A stretch of 64,000 nucleotides of DNA from positions 6,621,143 through 6,685,142 of the forward strand of contig NC_079491.1 in the NCBI RefSeq assembly GCF_020520425.1. Direction: 5' to 3'. Shown piece after piece: positions 33,642 through 46,668 of the stretch. The notes under the pieces were generated by a model. That model searched no databases. It had not been told where the DNA came from and saw only the letters and a program-made list of their open reading frames with translations. Origin of the DNA: Spinacia oleracea. Lineage: Eukaryota; Streptophyta; Magnoliopsida; Caryophyllales; Amaranthaceae. Positions within the stretch are counted from its first letter, which is position 1, and each line of letters opens with the position of its first letter. Position numbers and translations under genes: made by a program.

Positions 33642-36600
33642 TCAAACAACAGGTACCTGCTTTATCAACCATGATTTTGAGCATCAAATCATTTAGAAAA
33701 ACAATGCGAGACATGGGGGAAGATGGCTAATCGACATAAAATAATAAATTTTTGACTGAACTTTGAAAGTTCTGAAATAAGCGAAGACAATTTAGTCAAC
33801 ATATCACTAATATGAACTCCCCCGGTGTTCAGTTAACACCGTCTGATACTGATTCTTTTTCGTGTTAACCAAACAACACGTGAAATATTGATTCTATTTT
33901 GTAGAAAGTAGTGTACTAATTTGTTTTCTTTTTGTGGTTAACATGGTTGGCGGTGTTTCTAGATCTTACAAGATAGTAATATCTCCTCTTTTCTTTTTAA
34001 TGAGTGCCTTTTTCCACCTCCATATGTGTCACCTAGATGACCAAACGAAAATCAGATTGTTTGACCAGCTGTTGAATTTCAAAGTCAAGGCCTACTGATA
34101 TACCTGTTTCACAACACATGAACCGTTTTCTGTTTGGGAAGTTTCACAATACATGCATTGTTTTTTCCTTATTACTCCGTAATTACTCACTTGTTGGTGA
34201 AATGACATTACTACCGTCACTTTTTCCCTCTAAAAAGATACTTTCCTCTTCTAATCACATGGTTAATGTTGCCCATTTCCCACCATTTCTCCACTCACTT
34301 GGTTTGTGTGCGAAACGATATGGTGCATGTTTTGTGAAACTGAGGTACTCCGAGTATTAACTAATATCTAAGGTATTAAGGAGTAGTAATTAATCTACAA
34401 CAGGCTAGATTGACAACAATTGCTTACCTTGTTTTCCGCCTTGACAACCTCAAGGGCCCGAAGCTCGGTTAACATCCTCAGATACTCTTTTTGTGTATCT
34501 CCGAGCTCCATCCTAAGCCGTGACGCCTGCATGGGTCATGTAAAGCAGTGTAAGCAAGCATACTACTGCCATATGCATCTAATTTTCTAATATTTAATAT
34601 TGTCGTGATTGATTTCAGCATTTACACATGTTATATAGGTAGTTACCAATTGCGTGAGATGAACTGAAATTTGTGAGAAGAACATCGGCTTATCCTCGGC
34701 TAATTATAAATGCATAACAAAACAAAACAAAAAAACGCACACACACAGGAGGAGAGTTCAACATGAACTCTGAAAACAGAATGAGCTACTTAATATACCT
34801 TGTTATTGAGCTCTTCCTCAGACTTCTCGAACTCTAAGCATCTGAAACATTAAAAAAGACCGTAAGATCAAAATAAGCAAATGACAAGAAACAAAATATA
34901 AGATAAAGCCGAGTCTCTGCCTAGCCAACTTTAATAGTACTACTAGTACAGTTCTCCCAAGTACAAAACTACAGTTCTTATTTTTTTTTAAACTCTACTA
35001 ATTAGAACCGTATATATGTCTACCTGCGTGCTGCTTTAAAATTTAAAAGTTAACTTACTTCTCTCGAAGCTTCCTATTCTCCTGTCTCAACACCTTAGCC
35101 TCCTGTTGATTCAACGGAACTGCGGCATGACTGACAGGCTGCCATAGAAGAGTAATTTAATTACATTAACCAAATCACTATTTACAGAGGGAAATAAAGG
35201 CTATACCAGAATAGAGATATTAAAACTAGTACGTATTGGCAGAGCTAGGGGACACGAGATAGTTAGAAACTAAACATCCAAGTTAAATCAAAATAAATAA
35301 ACTCCAACCTGAAAATCTATAGAACGCCCAGCATGAGTGTTAGGTTCTATCCTGCTTTGCCGTCTCCCCTTTCCGAGGCCAGACAAAAAGTCATCATGCG
35401 TCCTCTTAGTTCCTGCAAATAAAATTGCAGTAGGCATCAGCACAAGTAACTGGCGACGAACATATCTCCAAATCTTTGAAAACAGGAAAACTTACCACAC
35501 TGCTGAGTACTGCTTCGAGCAGCTAACAAATCTCCAGCAGGTGAACTAAACATGGGATGAGCCTGACTAACAGGCGATTGACTCATTTTTGAACTTCTGT
35601 CCACGCTAATAGGTTGAAGTCTAGGATTATTGGGACCAACGTAGGGAGATTTAGCTAAGGATACAGGTGCTGGAGCCTTTTTAACCTGATACCCAATAAG
35701 TCCACAGTGATGATCCCTACAATATATTCAAGAATGTGCACTGATTAGCAAGTAGTTTATTGAACTCAAGAAAAGTGAACATCGGAACGCGAATCTGTTT
35801 TACGGAGTCAGTATGTCACACGACCTAGGCATGTTTTCTTCTATTGGCTAGCATGGAAAAATTCAAATTTAAATAACAAGCTCAAAAATCAAATGATTAA
35901 TTAAGAATAAGAGATGAAGAATATGTACTATAACAACCTCATGGATTTCTAGTTATGAGATAGATTTCAGGTGAAAGGAAAGAACAAAATAGAAATAGAC
36001 TTCGTCACTATTCTACAATGAACACAAAAGTACCTACCAGTACTCCCAAGTCATTTCCTTCAACCGAGTTTCAAGTTTTTGAAAGAGTGAAGTCCTTTCA
36101 AAATCCTGTTTATTATGAGTAGGCTCGATAAAGTTTGCTTCCAATACCCCTAAAAAAACAATTAAAAAATGATTAGTATGCACATAATCCAAAAACGTTA
36201 ATTTTCAATGAAATATTGATATGTGATGAAGAGAAATTACCTACAACCCCTCTTCCTCTACTGTCTAAATAGCTAACAACATGCCAAAATGGCTGCAAAA
36301 AAAAAAGCAAACAAGAGAAGGGGTCATCAACCAAGAAAGATTTGCATTATAAGTCTAAAATTGCAACAAAAACCACTTTAGCTTTTATGAAATCTCAACC
36401 CGGATATTTAATTTGCTTATTCTTCCACAATAAAAATGCTTTTTCAGTGCCAGTAATTATTTTGTAAGGTGATATTGTATGAATCTCACTCATGACAAAC
36501 AAAGGAACTTTCCAGATGATTATCCATGGTTTATCCTCCAAAAGGCCACAAAAACTTTATTTTTACCAATTTTCTTTTTCCTCTATCACAGTTTTTAAAA

Positions 36601-39600
36601 TAGGAAAAAGTTCAAAGCAGTACATTGGTGTTAGAAAGAGATTATCCTCGTGTCATTGCTCACTTTATGAATCAAGTTCAACGGTACTTACGACTATAAT
36701 TATGTTGCTTGGCCTCCCCATATTACCTTAAGTACCCATTTGTACATACAATCATCTAACATAGGTATGATTACTTTAGCACTTCCTTTTGGACCAAAAA
36801 CATACAAACACTATTTGTCTGTGACTATGTTGCTTGGACTCCTCATTTCATCTCAACTTCTAAAGTACCCATGCGGACATACAATACTCCAATACAAAAA
36901 TGATTACCAGAGACTTATTTTTTTCACAAAATAGACAGGGTTGACATGCTAACACATATGCGCATGTGCGAACTCACATGTGCAGAAATGGTCATATACG
37001 AAGCTGGGTGTCTTATGAACAGGTTTTATGGGATTTTACCAGTATAAGACGGTTCTTATGGTAGACATTGAAGCCATGAAGATTGACATCAGGAGCTTCC
37101 TTCAGAAAGCCAATTGTTGTCAATACTTCCTGCAAAAGTAAACCAGAAAATTTTAATCATACAAAAAGCAATTTTAAAGTACATTTCATTAACAATGTTA
37201 ATAAGTAGTTGAAAAGGACAATTTATCAATTGATTAGGTGTTAGCTAACTGATATGTTGGGTATTTTAAGTTTTTCACACTAAAAACTTAAGGGTAACAG
37301 CACAAATGCACATGAAGTTCAAGATTGAGGGACCAACAAAGGCTCATATCTTATATTTGAATAGAGCTGAAATGAATGCGCATTGATCCTCAATAGTCTC
37401 ATCTACCTAAATAGTGTCTCTGTCTCCTAACATTTTTAAGGGTGTTAATTTCTAGTAATTTTGATAACTGTTTTTAGTAACAAGCTTGTGAGGCTTGTTC
37501 AAGAAGGGAATAAAAGTTCCATTGGAGTTTGCGTCATTTTCCTCTGTTTTATTAGACCTTAACTCTAAAACTAAAAAGACATATCTGGCATCACTTTTGA
37601 TTTTTGCCAATAGGGTCTTCAGATTTCAGCAGGACTGGAAGACACTATGGCATAATGTGGTCAATAGTATCTTTGCATCTATGAGATTTTGATACATGTA
37701 CATTATTTCCTCTTCAATAAATACAGTAAAAATAATAAAAATAAAGATGTGCAATCCATGCCATCCAAGAAACAACAAATGAACTCGATAACAAAGAACA
37801 AAGGGAGTAGAAAGCATGATAAGTAACCTCTTTAGTGCCCCCAGTTAAAGGTCTGTACATGATGAACTCTGGATACTTGAGACCATGTGCTATACTGTGA
37901 TGTTCCACAACATTCCCACGCAATATGATACTGAAACTTTGTGGAATCCGCAAGTATAAGATGGACAAGTACATCTGCAAGTAATACCAAGATTTGTAAG
38001 TCGGGTAACTAAAAAATCTTTCAGACCATGTCAAACCAAGACTTACACTAAGGGAGAAACGATATTGGTTGCCAATGTGATCTTCACTTATTAACATTCT
38101 TGAATTAATTTTCTTAGAATTCTCAGAATTTCGCAGGCGGATATCCTGCGACCAAACAGTCAAGAGATGATTAAAAAAATACAGAAGAAAAAATTTTAGT
38201 CTTGCCAACACATATCAAAGTACAAAGAGTCAACCTTAGGATCACTTTCAAAATCGAACTCCAACGTCCCATCATCAGTAAACCATAAGTTGAAAATGAT
38301 CACTTTGGTTCCATGAGGTCCAATATCATCGAACTGCCATGAAAAACAAAGCAGAATTGAAACTCATCAAAACTTGATACAAAAAAGTGGAAACTGATTT
38401 TAGCACACCTTGAATTTATTTTGGAACACCACCTCGTGAGTAGAGAACAAAAAACTGTGCTCTCATTGTGTGTGTGTCAAAATCATTTTCCAAAAATGGT
38501 GTACTCTTGAAACATTATACAGTGCAGCCAGTGCCACGCCTACACTTGCATTGCATTACCCGTATATAATAGTTAACCGACATCTATGTATGAGCTTGCA
38601 AATTGTGGACGTGAACATGCGGATTCAACCAGCTCAGGTTGTGAAGGATTTGATCAATTAAATTTGTATATCCTTATATTAACCAAAAAAATAATATATA
38701 GAACAAAGGTGGTGACTCCAATATGCAAGCCAATGCGAGGATTAGAAGGTCCAAGTAAAACGTCCATTAAGGAGGCCAGAGAATCAAAACTGTTAAAAGT
38801 CCCAAGAGATGACAAGGAAACCAGAGAGTTGGTTGGGGGATCCAGCATGACTAGACTCAACTTGGTCTCACTACGTAGATGGGCCTCGATATGATTTGAT
38901 GATCCAAGTACAACGTCCATTAGAGAGGCCAGAGAACCAAAGCTGTTGGAAATCCCAAGGAAACCAAAGAGCTTGTTGGTGGATCCAACATGAATAGGCT
39001 CAACTTGTTCTCACTACAAACATGGGCCTCAATATGATTTGTGTCACTTCATATTCTTGTAGTAGACTCCAGCTGGGGAACGTTACACTTGCTTCATTTC
39101 AAGAACATTGTGATTGACCATCAAAAAAAACATGGTGATGTTTTTCCTTTTTGGAACTTAATACTCTAAATTGTCTTATTGCCAAACTCCATCTAAACTT
39201 GCCCCAATAAAATGTCATCCCCTAAATATTCCCCCAGCTGTAGTTCCTCCCATAAAATCCACCCCCTGATTACTAACTCCAATCCAGTCAAAGCCTTAAG
39301 GTAGATATACAGCATGATTTACCATACGGCTATGACGCTAAATGCATGAGGGGGGGAGGGGGGGAAATAAGGTTAATTCAGCTGCATGAGACCAAAATTA
39401 TCAACATTTCATCAAATTATTATGATCACTGGCAAGTCTATTAAAGAGATAGCTATCAAGAAGGCTATTAAAGAGATAGCTATCAAGAAGGCTATTAAAG
39501 AGATAGCTATCAAGAAGGCTATTAAGTACACAAGCAAGAGCGTGAAATAATAAAACAGAACAGACTACCACACTTTGGTCTCACAGCCTAGAGGGATCAC

Positions 39601-42600
39601 TGCTAGAAATAGCGTGTCTAAAATCCAGGTCATTATTCTCTAATTCAGGGACTATGTCATGCATAATAATATCAGTAGTAAATTGATTTTCTAGTCCTTG
39701 AATTAGTGAGATATAGAGAAAATACTCATCAGAGACTTTATAAGCTAACCTGCTTCATAAGCGTGGCTTCAGTTTGATATGGCGACCACTGCAAGATGAT
39801 GGATAAATTCGACTGGAAATGCTCTTCCCCGTAGCGATATAGAGGGTTGAAGGTGTCAGTTGACATGTTGTACTCATAATCAACCTATCAAAGGAAGTCC
39901 AATTGTTTAGTATCCATAACTCACAGTCAAAGAAAGCAGATCTCGTGAAAAAAGGATCAGTATACCCGCTAAGATGATACCGTAACCTTGTACAGTCAAC
40001 TGACCAAAACGCAACCTATAATATAATCTAGTATAGTAGTAAATACTAAATAGATATAAATATAGAAAACTTAACTTCAAAGTTAGAACAGAAACAGTTG
40101 ACATAGAAAGGGCTCATGATGATGCAACCCATCAGTGCTATAGATGGTACACTTGTATTGTGTACTGACAAAATTACTTAAATTCAATAGAAAATTGTAG
40201 GATGATGTGCAACCAATAAGTACTGACAATTACTTAAATTTGATGAATCAATAGAAAATTGTAGGATGATGTGCAACCAATAACATAATTTCAGTACTTA
40301 CCATGGGCACAACTATCCTGTCTGAGCCCGTTCGTGACAAGTATGTGTAGGACAAGAGCCCAATGCTTTGAGTCAACGTCCTGATCAAGAGAGAACACAA
40401 AAAGGATAAGCATAAGCCAAAAGGGGGGGGGGGGGGGGAATGATTACTTAAATGACCCCAACCCCACACAGAAAAGGGAGTTGGGGAACCTGAGAAATGC
40501 TACCAAAAACATTAGCAGTAACATTAACTCCCAGCATCTGAAAATAATTTGGATAGCCCCATCATATTTACATATTTGTTCATATAAAAAGCTTGTTGTA
40601 GTCCAATTAGTCAATTATTTAAGCAACACGTTGGAAAAAACATACTACTTCCGTTCCTTAATTTTCTACTCACTTTTTGTTCCGGCTGTTTCACAATTTT
40701 CTACTCACTTCTACTTCATACTATTTTCTACTCAGTTCTACTTTATACTATCTTACCTCCTTGTCCCACAATATTTAAATTTTTCCACTCACTCTCTCTT
40801 ACTTTATCCACAATTTTCTTATACCCACCTTTTTACTACATCTTTCTTACACCCACTAACCTTTTTCAAAATTCAAAAAGTGCATCCACCCCAACCTCTC
40901 TCACCTTGTGTACTTGCTTTCTTTGTGCAGCTTCTACCACCCTCGCGACCTTACCTACATCCACTCACCATAGTTTTTTTTCCCATACAAGTTCGCCTAT
41001 AGCAATAATTTCCACATTATGTTTATTTAATAGCACATAAATTCCCAAAATGCAGGGAAATCAGCAAGAAAGATATACGAAGTATATAATTTTCACCGAG
41101 GCCTAGGCATGTTTCCTACACATTGCATTATTTCCATATTTTTTCTAACCTTTTATCTTTGCTTTGAGAAAGTTTGCATGCAAACGTAAGTCCGAAAAAT
41201 TCACATGTCTAATCACAAGCTAATATACCACATTAGGACTAAGATACCTCAGCAGAAAATATGAGAGAAATACACAAGTCAGAAACGTGAGGCTTCATTT
41301 CATTGGTAACCCCACCTTTTGTTGAAATGTCGGGTGAAGACTATAACATCGGCTCCAAGTCTCATGGTGCTGGTCTTGAATCCATTCCCATCTGAGACGT
41401 CAAGAGTCAGCTATCAATATCTATAACGGAAGGGAATAAAGACCTCAGAACTGAAGACTTGAACTTACATCTTCCAATTGCTAATTTGGATTTCTTGTCT
41501 GAAAAACCAAAACTCATACAACGCCGCATTGCCTCTGGGTCCATTCCACCTCCATCATCTGCCAGAAAGTATAAAGCTTAAAGAACAGTGAAAGTACAGC
41601 TCCCACGGGAAGCAAAAAACAACACAATAAACAGAGTGGGTCTTGGATACAAACACAACGCGAAAGACAGGAGTGGGTCTTGGATATAAACACAACCCCG
41701 AACAGAGCCGGGCGAAGGGGGAAGTTTCTTAATTAATATTTGAAGATCAACACACCTTGAGTAAGCAAAGCTGGAGTACCATCCCTCGGGTTTGAGACTT
41801 TATCTACAATTACAAAAGAGGCTCCGTTTTGAATCTATTAAATTGAACAAACACAAAAGGCAAAAAAGTAAGTGAAATGCAAAATCCCTCGCATGAACAG
41901 TTTCCGCCATGATTATGAGAGTTACACGCCATATTGACAAATGGCACAAAAAAATTCTCAATTTTCAGCATATTTCAAAATTTTAATACCGGGACAAATA
42001 AAAAATTAAAGACAACTTAATGGATATCTGTTCAACTGAGTTACTGACACCCTCGGTTCGGACTTCAGACATAGTCGTCAAATACAGGGAAGGCAAGTTA
42101 CAAAAGAAAAGGAGCACATGGTATTTTGTCTGCTACTTGGAACAGTGAACTGGCATTTATATTTTCATTCATCAAATAAAAAAAGCGGAGTTAAATACAC
42201 AATAACAATAATGACTTTGGACTTGTGAACATAAACAAGTACTCATAGACTGCCGCAAAGGTGAAAACCAAATATGTAACAGCTCTATAAAGTTGTACTG
42301 CCTCCATTCCTTAATGTTCTTGACGCTTACTAATTGCAGAAGAATTAAGAAAAGAAGAAAGAGGGTGCAAAAATGGGGTTACAAGTGGCAAAAGTAAGCA
42401 TGTGGGCAAAAATATGCCCTTTTGTGGGGTAAGGGGGGTAGAAGGGTAAAATATCATTGCCAAAAATGGAATAACATAAAACTGTACAGAACATAAAAGG
42501 AAACGACTCATGGGGAAAGTGTAAAGAACAAAAAGGAACTGTGATAGTAGATCATAACTCGTGGCAAGTTCGAATTGAACGAATATACCCTTGAAAAGTT

Positions 42601-43336
42601 GAAATAGAATTTGTTAAGCGTTCAAAGTCTCAACCAACAGTCCAAGAGAGTAATAGTCACAATTATTTGGCAAACATTACCTCATCAATTGCATTATCAA
42701 GAAGTTCTGCAATAGCTGCACAAAAAAAGAGAGACATTAAGAAAGCGAAAGCAACAAACAAGACACTTCTACAGACAAATGAATCCAAAATATTATAAAG
42801 TTACGGAAGTTCCATGAGCTGAACCTCCGAAAGCCCACTTATGAGAAGTCGCATTTGAGTGAAGGAACTTGGGGTGAACATGCAAATAATTTTTGCTGTC
42901 TGCAAGCAAAGTAGACATATGTCAGAGACGTCAGTGACAGAAGATCCGGTCAATGATATTTTCAGTAGAAGTTATTAAATGGCAATAGAATCAATACGAA
43001 AACGATTGATGGCTAACTTTGAACTTGAGATTTCGAAGTAGGCGCATCTTCGTACTGTCCAGCTTTCCAGAATTGTCGACAAAGTGGTGCCTGGCCTATA
43101 GATGATGTCGAAAAAGTAGCATCTTCAACAGATGTTTGAATTACTTCTGATACACTGGTGCCATTTTGGACAGTGGTTAAAGCATTTGTTATCCAATAGT
43201 CTTCAGATTCATGAGCGCTGGGTAGAACATCCCACCCTGGAGGACCCAGATAAGATGAGTGGATATCTCCATTTTGGATTAAAGATCCATAGAGTTCTTG
43301 TTCTGATTTCACATGGTCAATTTCAAATTCTCCCAT
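33642..43336 (-). CDS. MORC6-like: MORC-family GHKL ATPase, tandem copy 3 (682 aa, 20 exons)
   Basis: Longest of the three paralogs. Coding exons, 5' to 3': 43336-43018, 42899-42825, 42715-42681, 41834-41756, 41558-41469, 41391-41316, 40380-40302, 39884-39750, 38333-38235, 38145-38047, 37974-37828, 37129-37040, 36292-36241, 36149-36038, 35716-35496, 35412-35309, 35138-35059, 34841-34799, 34526-34428, 33656-33642; 2049 nt, no internal stop, GT/AG borders. CRQFWKAG starts at residue 86; AELLDNAIDE ends at 143 (metal-binding Glu/Asn motif); DDGGGMD starts at 170; GRYGNGFK is at 198-205. The S5-like half carries RGNVVEHH and GRGVVGVLEANFIEP; DHHCGLIGYQVKK is near 496-508; a coiled coil fills about 620-680. 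The last exon adds only VPVV; if the last intron is retained, the protein ends VSNCCQSSLL. Exons 16 and 17 give a longer C-terminal linker than in copy 2. Family length fits (Arabidopsis MORC6 is about 660 aa). Confidence 0.93.
38749..39041. repeat. about 150-bp tandem duplication in intron 8 of MORC copy 3
   Basis: Copies at about 38749-38896 and 38904-39041 share TCCATTA(A/G)(G/A)GAGGCCAGAGAA, TCCAA/GCATGA and ATGGGCCTC(G/A)ATATGATTT. They are moderately diverged and non-coding. Confidence 0.75.
39438..39524. repeat. 27-bp tandem repeat, three units plus a partial
   Basis: Units start at 39438, 39465, 39492 and 39519 with CTATTAAAGAGATAGCTATC; the full units are identical. In intron 8 of MORC copy 3. 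Confidence 0.9.
42298..42547. mobile_element. Stowaway-like MITE in intron 3 of MORC copy 3
   Basis: Imperfect inverted ends (CTGCCTCCATTCCTTAATGT and, inverted, CTATCACAGTTCCTTTTTGT) are flanked by TA at 42296-42297 and 42548-42549. 250 bp, non-coding. Confidence 0.65.
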
Positions 43337-46300
43337 TTATAATCAAAGTATAAGCCAACAAGACGCTTTGTTCAAATCACGGATAGAGGAGATCAGACCT
43401 ATATCAAATACACCAGAGATATCATCATCGATTACAAACAGCACCACAAAAAAGAAAGAAAAAGTTCACTGATATGCCAAGAACAAAGTCTACACTGCCA
43501 CAAAAACACAAGTAGAAGGGGGAAAAAAGTGCATATGAATCTTGCCACGACAATCGTATCTTAGGCTTGACCAGATCCTCAAATAAGCAGCAGAATGGAC
43601 AAGAAAATAGTATTATCATATGCATTGTAAAAAGATAGAGTTACATAGTGAGATTCTAAAATATAAAAAATGAAAGCTTGATCCATTTTAGACATTGAGG
43701 ACTTGGCTTTATCGCATAATAATTAAGATCGGCCAATGCCTTGATTTTTAAAATGGATATTAAAATAAAAAGCACAAAAAAGAAGAGTTGTAAAGAAGGA
43801 GGCTCACAGTTTAAACAAGAGAAAAAACAGAACAAATGTGCATTACATCAAAAATTGTAAACAAAGGAAAGCTTTGTATGACAACCAAGAGAAGCTAAAT
43901 ACACCATCCAATACCATATATATGCTGAAGAAATACTATCTCTCTCTTATAGCCATTTTTGCATGTATTAAGAACTTTTTGAATTGCATAAGTATTTTTA
44001 AGTGAAATTTAGCATTGTTTAGTTACTATCAGTGACCTATAATGTTGTATTTGTATTAACAATAAGACTTAGAGCTGTGTTAGTATTAGAAATTTTATAC
44101 TTTAAATCAAAACATATTGAACAAACAAAGACCAAAGACTTATTCCCGAAAGGATAGGGTCAGAAGGATTCTGGTTGTCCACAAAGATCCTCTTCCTCCA
44201 TCCACTTATATCCAATCCCTACATACTCTTTGCTAACATCTCATTTTAAACTCCCATTTTCGTATGAAAATGTTGGAGCATCATTCGAATTCCAACCAAT
44301 AATACCAACAACGAAAATGATACTGTTTGCCCTTAAGCCTCCAAAAGATCATACATTTGACTAAATCCCAATAAGGAAAAGTGTCCAACCAAAATCCCAA
44401 CGATACTACAAAGCCTCGTATCAAAGATATGCCACCACATCACATAGCAAAAACAAGTAGAATCTTGTCTCCGCTAGAAAAGCACAACATAAAAAAAAAA
44501 AAATGAGAGACAAATCTATTCTTGGAGTTTAAACCAGCACATTCTCGTAAGAAGTGAACTCTATGAAGCTAGCGATCCTAACAAATGCTTCACCTTCTTT
44601 AGAAAGAGATACTATAGGTTGAACATTTTTTTTAAGTGACTATGACGAGAACATGCAAGGAAACAGATAAAGTCGGCCAAAAACATTATTTTATCCTCAA
44701 TATATAACAAAACAAAGAGAATCACAATGTCTATGGTAGGGTAGAATTGAATGGAAATGAAGGAAATGTGTGGATTTCCCATGTTTAGTTTTAAAATACT
44801 TCCCTCGTACCTGAATGTTCTGCTCACTTATTGTAGACTCATGTTTCTATGAAGAAATTAGAAAAGTAAGTGGGTGTAAGAAAAAGGGTGGATGTTGAAT
44901 TAACATTTTGAATAGGTTGAGGATGGGGGGTTGGGGGTTGGGGGGAGGGGGGGGATTTAAATAAACTAAAGATCAGTCTTCATAAGTATTTTCACAAAAA
45001 TCAACACAACATCCATATCACTAACAAAAGGGCAAAAAGTAAGATATTTGTGAAATTAATTTTAATAGGCAAGGTGCATAAGTTTTAAAATTCAATGTTC
45101 CTTTACTTGTACTTTCCTTATGCAATGCCTTCTAGGACTTTTCTTAAGTTTCTAGGTTTTAGATAAGTATTATATTACTGCCAATCTAGTGTTCACATGA
45201 AGCTTTTAGCTAATAGAAAATAAACCTCTATGAGAAGTACGACTTAATACTCCTCACCAAAAGTTTTCTTGCTTAATTAGTAGTTGCGTTTATTGATATT
45301 GTGCTATAGCTCGTTCCTAAGCTTTTAAGACACAACAAAGTCTACTCGAACACACAAACTCTCATCGTCGGTCCCACTTGTGATTGTTGTGCGCACACAA
45401 GTGACTGATCAATGCTCGCATCCCTCTCTTGTTGCCAACAGACAAATAGACAAGAGCATCCCTTTCAGAAACCTTTGATCACTCGTGCTTCACGAGCCCT
45501 TCGACTTTGTACCACATAAGGCTTGCGCCCTTACCGCCCAATAGGTAAGAGCGAGTCGCACGATCTGCTTCCTAAGACATACGAACCGTGACAATAAGTC
45601 CCTCCTAATGCATTAGATTCATTCCCTTCAAGATCATGTATACTCCTAAATGAACTCCAAAACCCTTCTCTCAACTTGTAAGGTTGTAAGGCACCATATG
45701 ATTTCCTAGTCCAAAATGAAAAGTGGAGACAGAGATTTCATGTGCCCTTAAGCCTCGGTTTCATGTTCCTCATAGAAGCCATCTAAAGGTTGATCCCGAG
45801 CTAAGTTAGAAGCCATCACTGTGTTGTCATATGAATGATTAAGTTAGAATAAGTTGAATTATTCTTAATTGTTCTAGTCATAACTTGTATGTAACACTTA
45901 GCTTTCCTCGTCAATTCTCAAACCAAGAAGTCTCTCATATTTTTCTCGTACTTTTAATTATACCCATCAAATATTTAAAAAGAGAAAGGGTAGAAAAATA
46001 TTTGATATGACAAGTTTTCATAATTATCATTAGCCACATGAAAGAGCGATGAGGTATCTTAAATTTATCTTGCAACCTAGAAAAAGAAATCCAACAATCC
46101 CTAATAGAAGCACAACGTGGGTAAAAGGGATAACCACACCTCACAAACTTATATATTTCATGGTATTCACCTTACTATCAAACAAATTGCAAACAAGACT
46201 AATATGCCTTTTCCTCTAACTAAACCTCCAATCACGTTCACAACCTTATGAGTTTGCCCATTCATCCGACTTGTTTTTTCCACTTATGATATAGTCAATC

Positions 46301-46381
46301 TCATCAACCATAAAATGCTTCTTATTACTTTAAGGGGGACTTTGGGTAAAAGTTATCCCTATGTCACTAATTAGTTTAAAT
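43337..46381. other. putative leader intron of MORC copy 3, proximal part; no gene seen
   Basis: No supported ORF. A candidate leader-intron acceptor, TTTGATATAG (minus strand), lies about 60-70 bases before the copy 3 ATG. A G-rich tract at 44925-44954 is listed separately. Confidence 0.4.
44925..44954 (+). other. G-quadruplex-prone tract
   Basis: Four G runs of 6, 5, 6 and 8 bases are separated by loops of TT, TT and A. Very short loops favour a stable parallel quadruplex on the plus strand, the non-template-sense partner of the minus-strand transcription unit. Confidence 0.7.
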
Positions 46382-46398
46382 ACTTCTATTTTGCAAAA

Positions 46399-46668
46399 CT
46401 TGTCCATTTTCGATATAGCCAAAGATTCATTTGTTCTTTTGGCTGTGGGATGTAATGAACTAAATCAAAATGGCACTTAAAACATCTTTGTTTCCTTTCC
46501 ATGAAGTAGAAGATGGTCGTCCCATTGTCGTCTCGTTATCGCTTTTGGGTCAGTTGGAAACAACCCCTCTGCAATTGCAGGGGTAAAGTTGCGTACGTCG
46601 GACTCCCCCTACCCCGCTTCTTGCGGGAGCCTCTTTGAGGCAATGGGGTAATGATAATGATGATAATG
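46399..46668 (+). mobile_element. SINE-like retroposon with 17-bp target duplication
   Basis: Flanked by the perfect direct repeat ACTTCTATTTTGCAAAA (46382-46398 and 46669-46685). The 3' half has GGAAACAACCCCTCTGCAAT, GTTGCGTACGTCGGACTCCC and CGGGAGCCTCTTTGAGG, like the body of angiosperm Au-type SINEs. It ends in an AATGATAATGATGATAATG tail. I cannot see a clear tRNA-derived head in the first 120 bases, so the family is open. Confidence 0.75.

Noticed and set aside
37714-38211. 165-codon minus-strand ORF as a separate gene
   Set aside because: It is a read-through of MORC copy 3 exons 10 and 11 with the intron between them; the exon borders and paralogs show it is part of that gene.
40640-41000. 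Additional Stowaway-like MITE
   Set aside because: One end (CTACTTCCGTTCCTTAATTT) looks right, but I could not find a matching inverted end with TA.
40481-41002. 173-codon plus-strand ORF
   Set aside because: It lies antisense inside intron 6 of MORC copy 3, in a TTCTACTCAC-rich repeat-like stretch, and encodes a Phe/Leu/Tyr/Ser-biased peptide without a domain.
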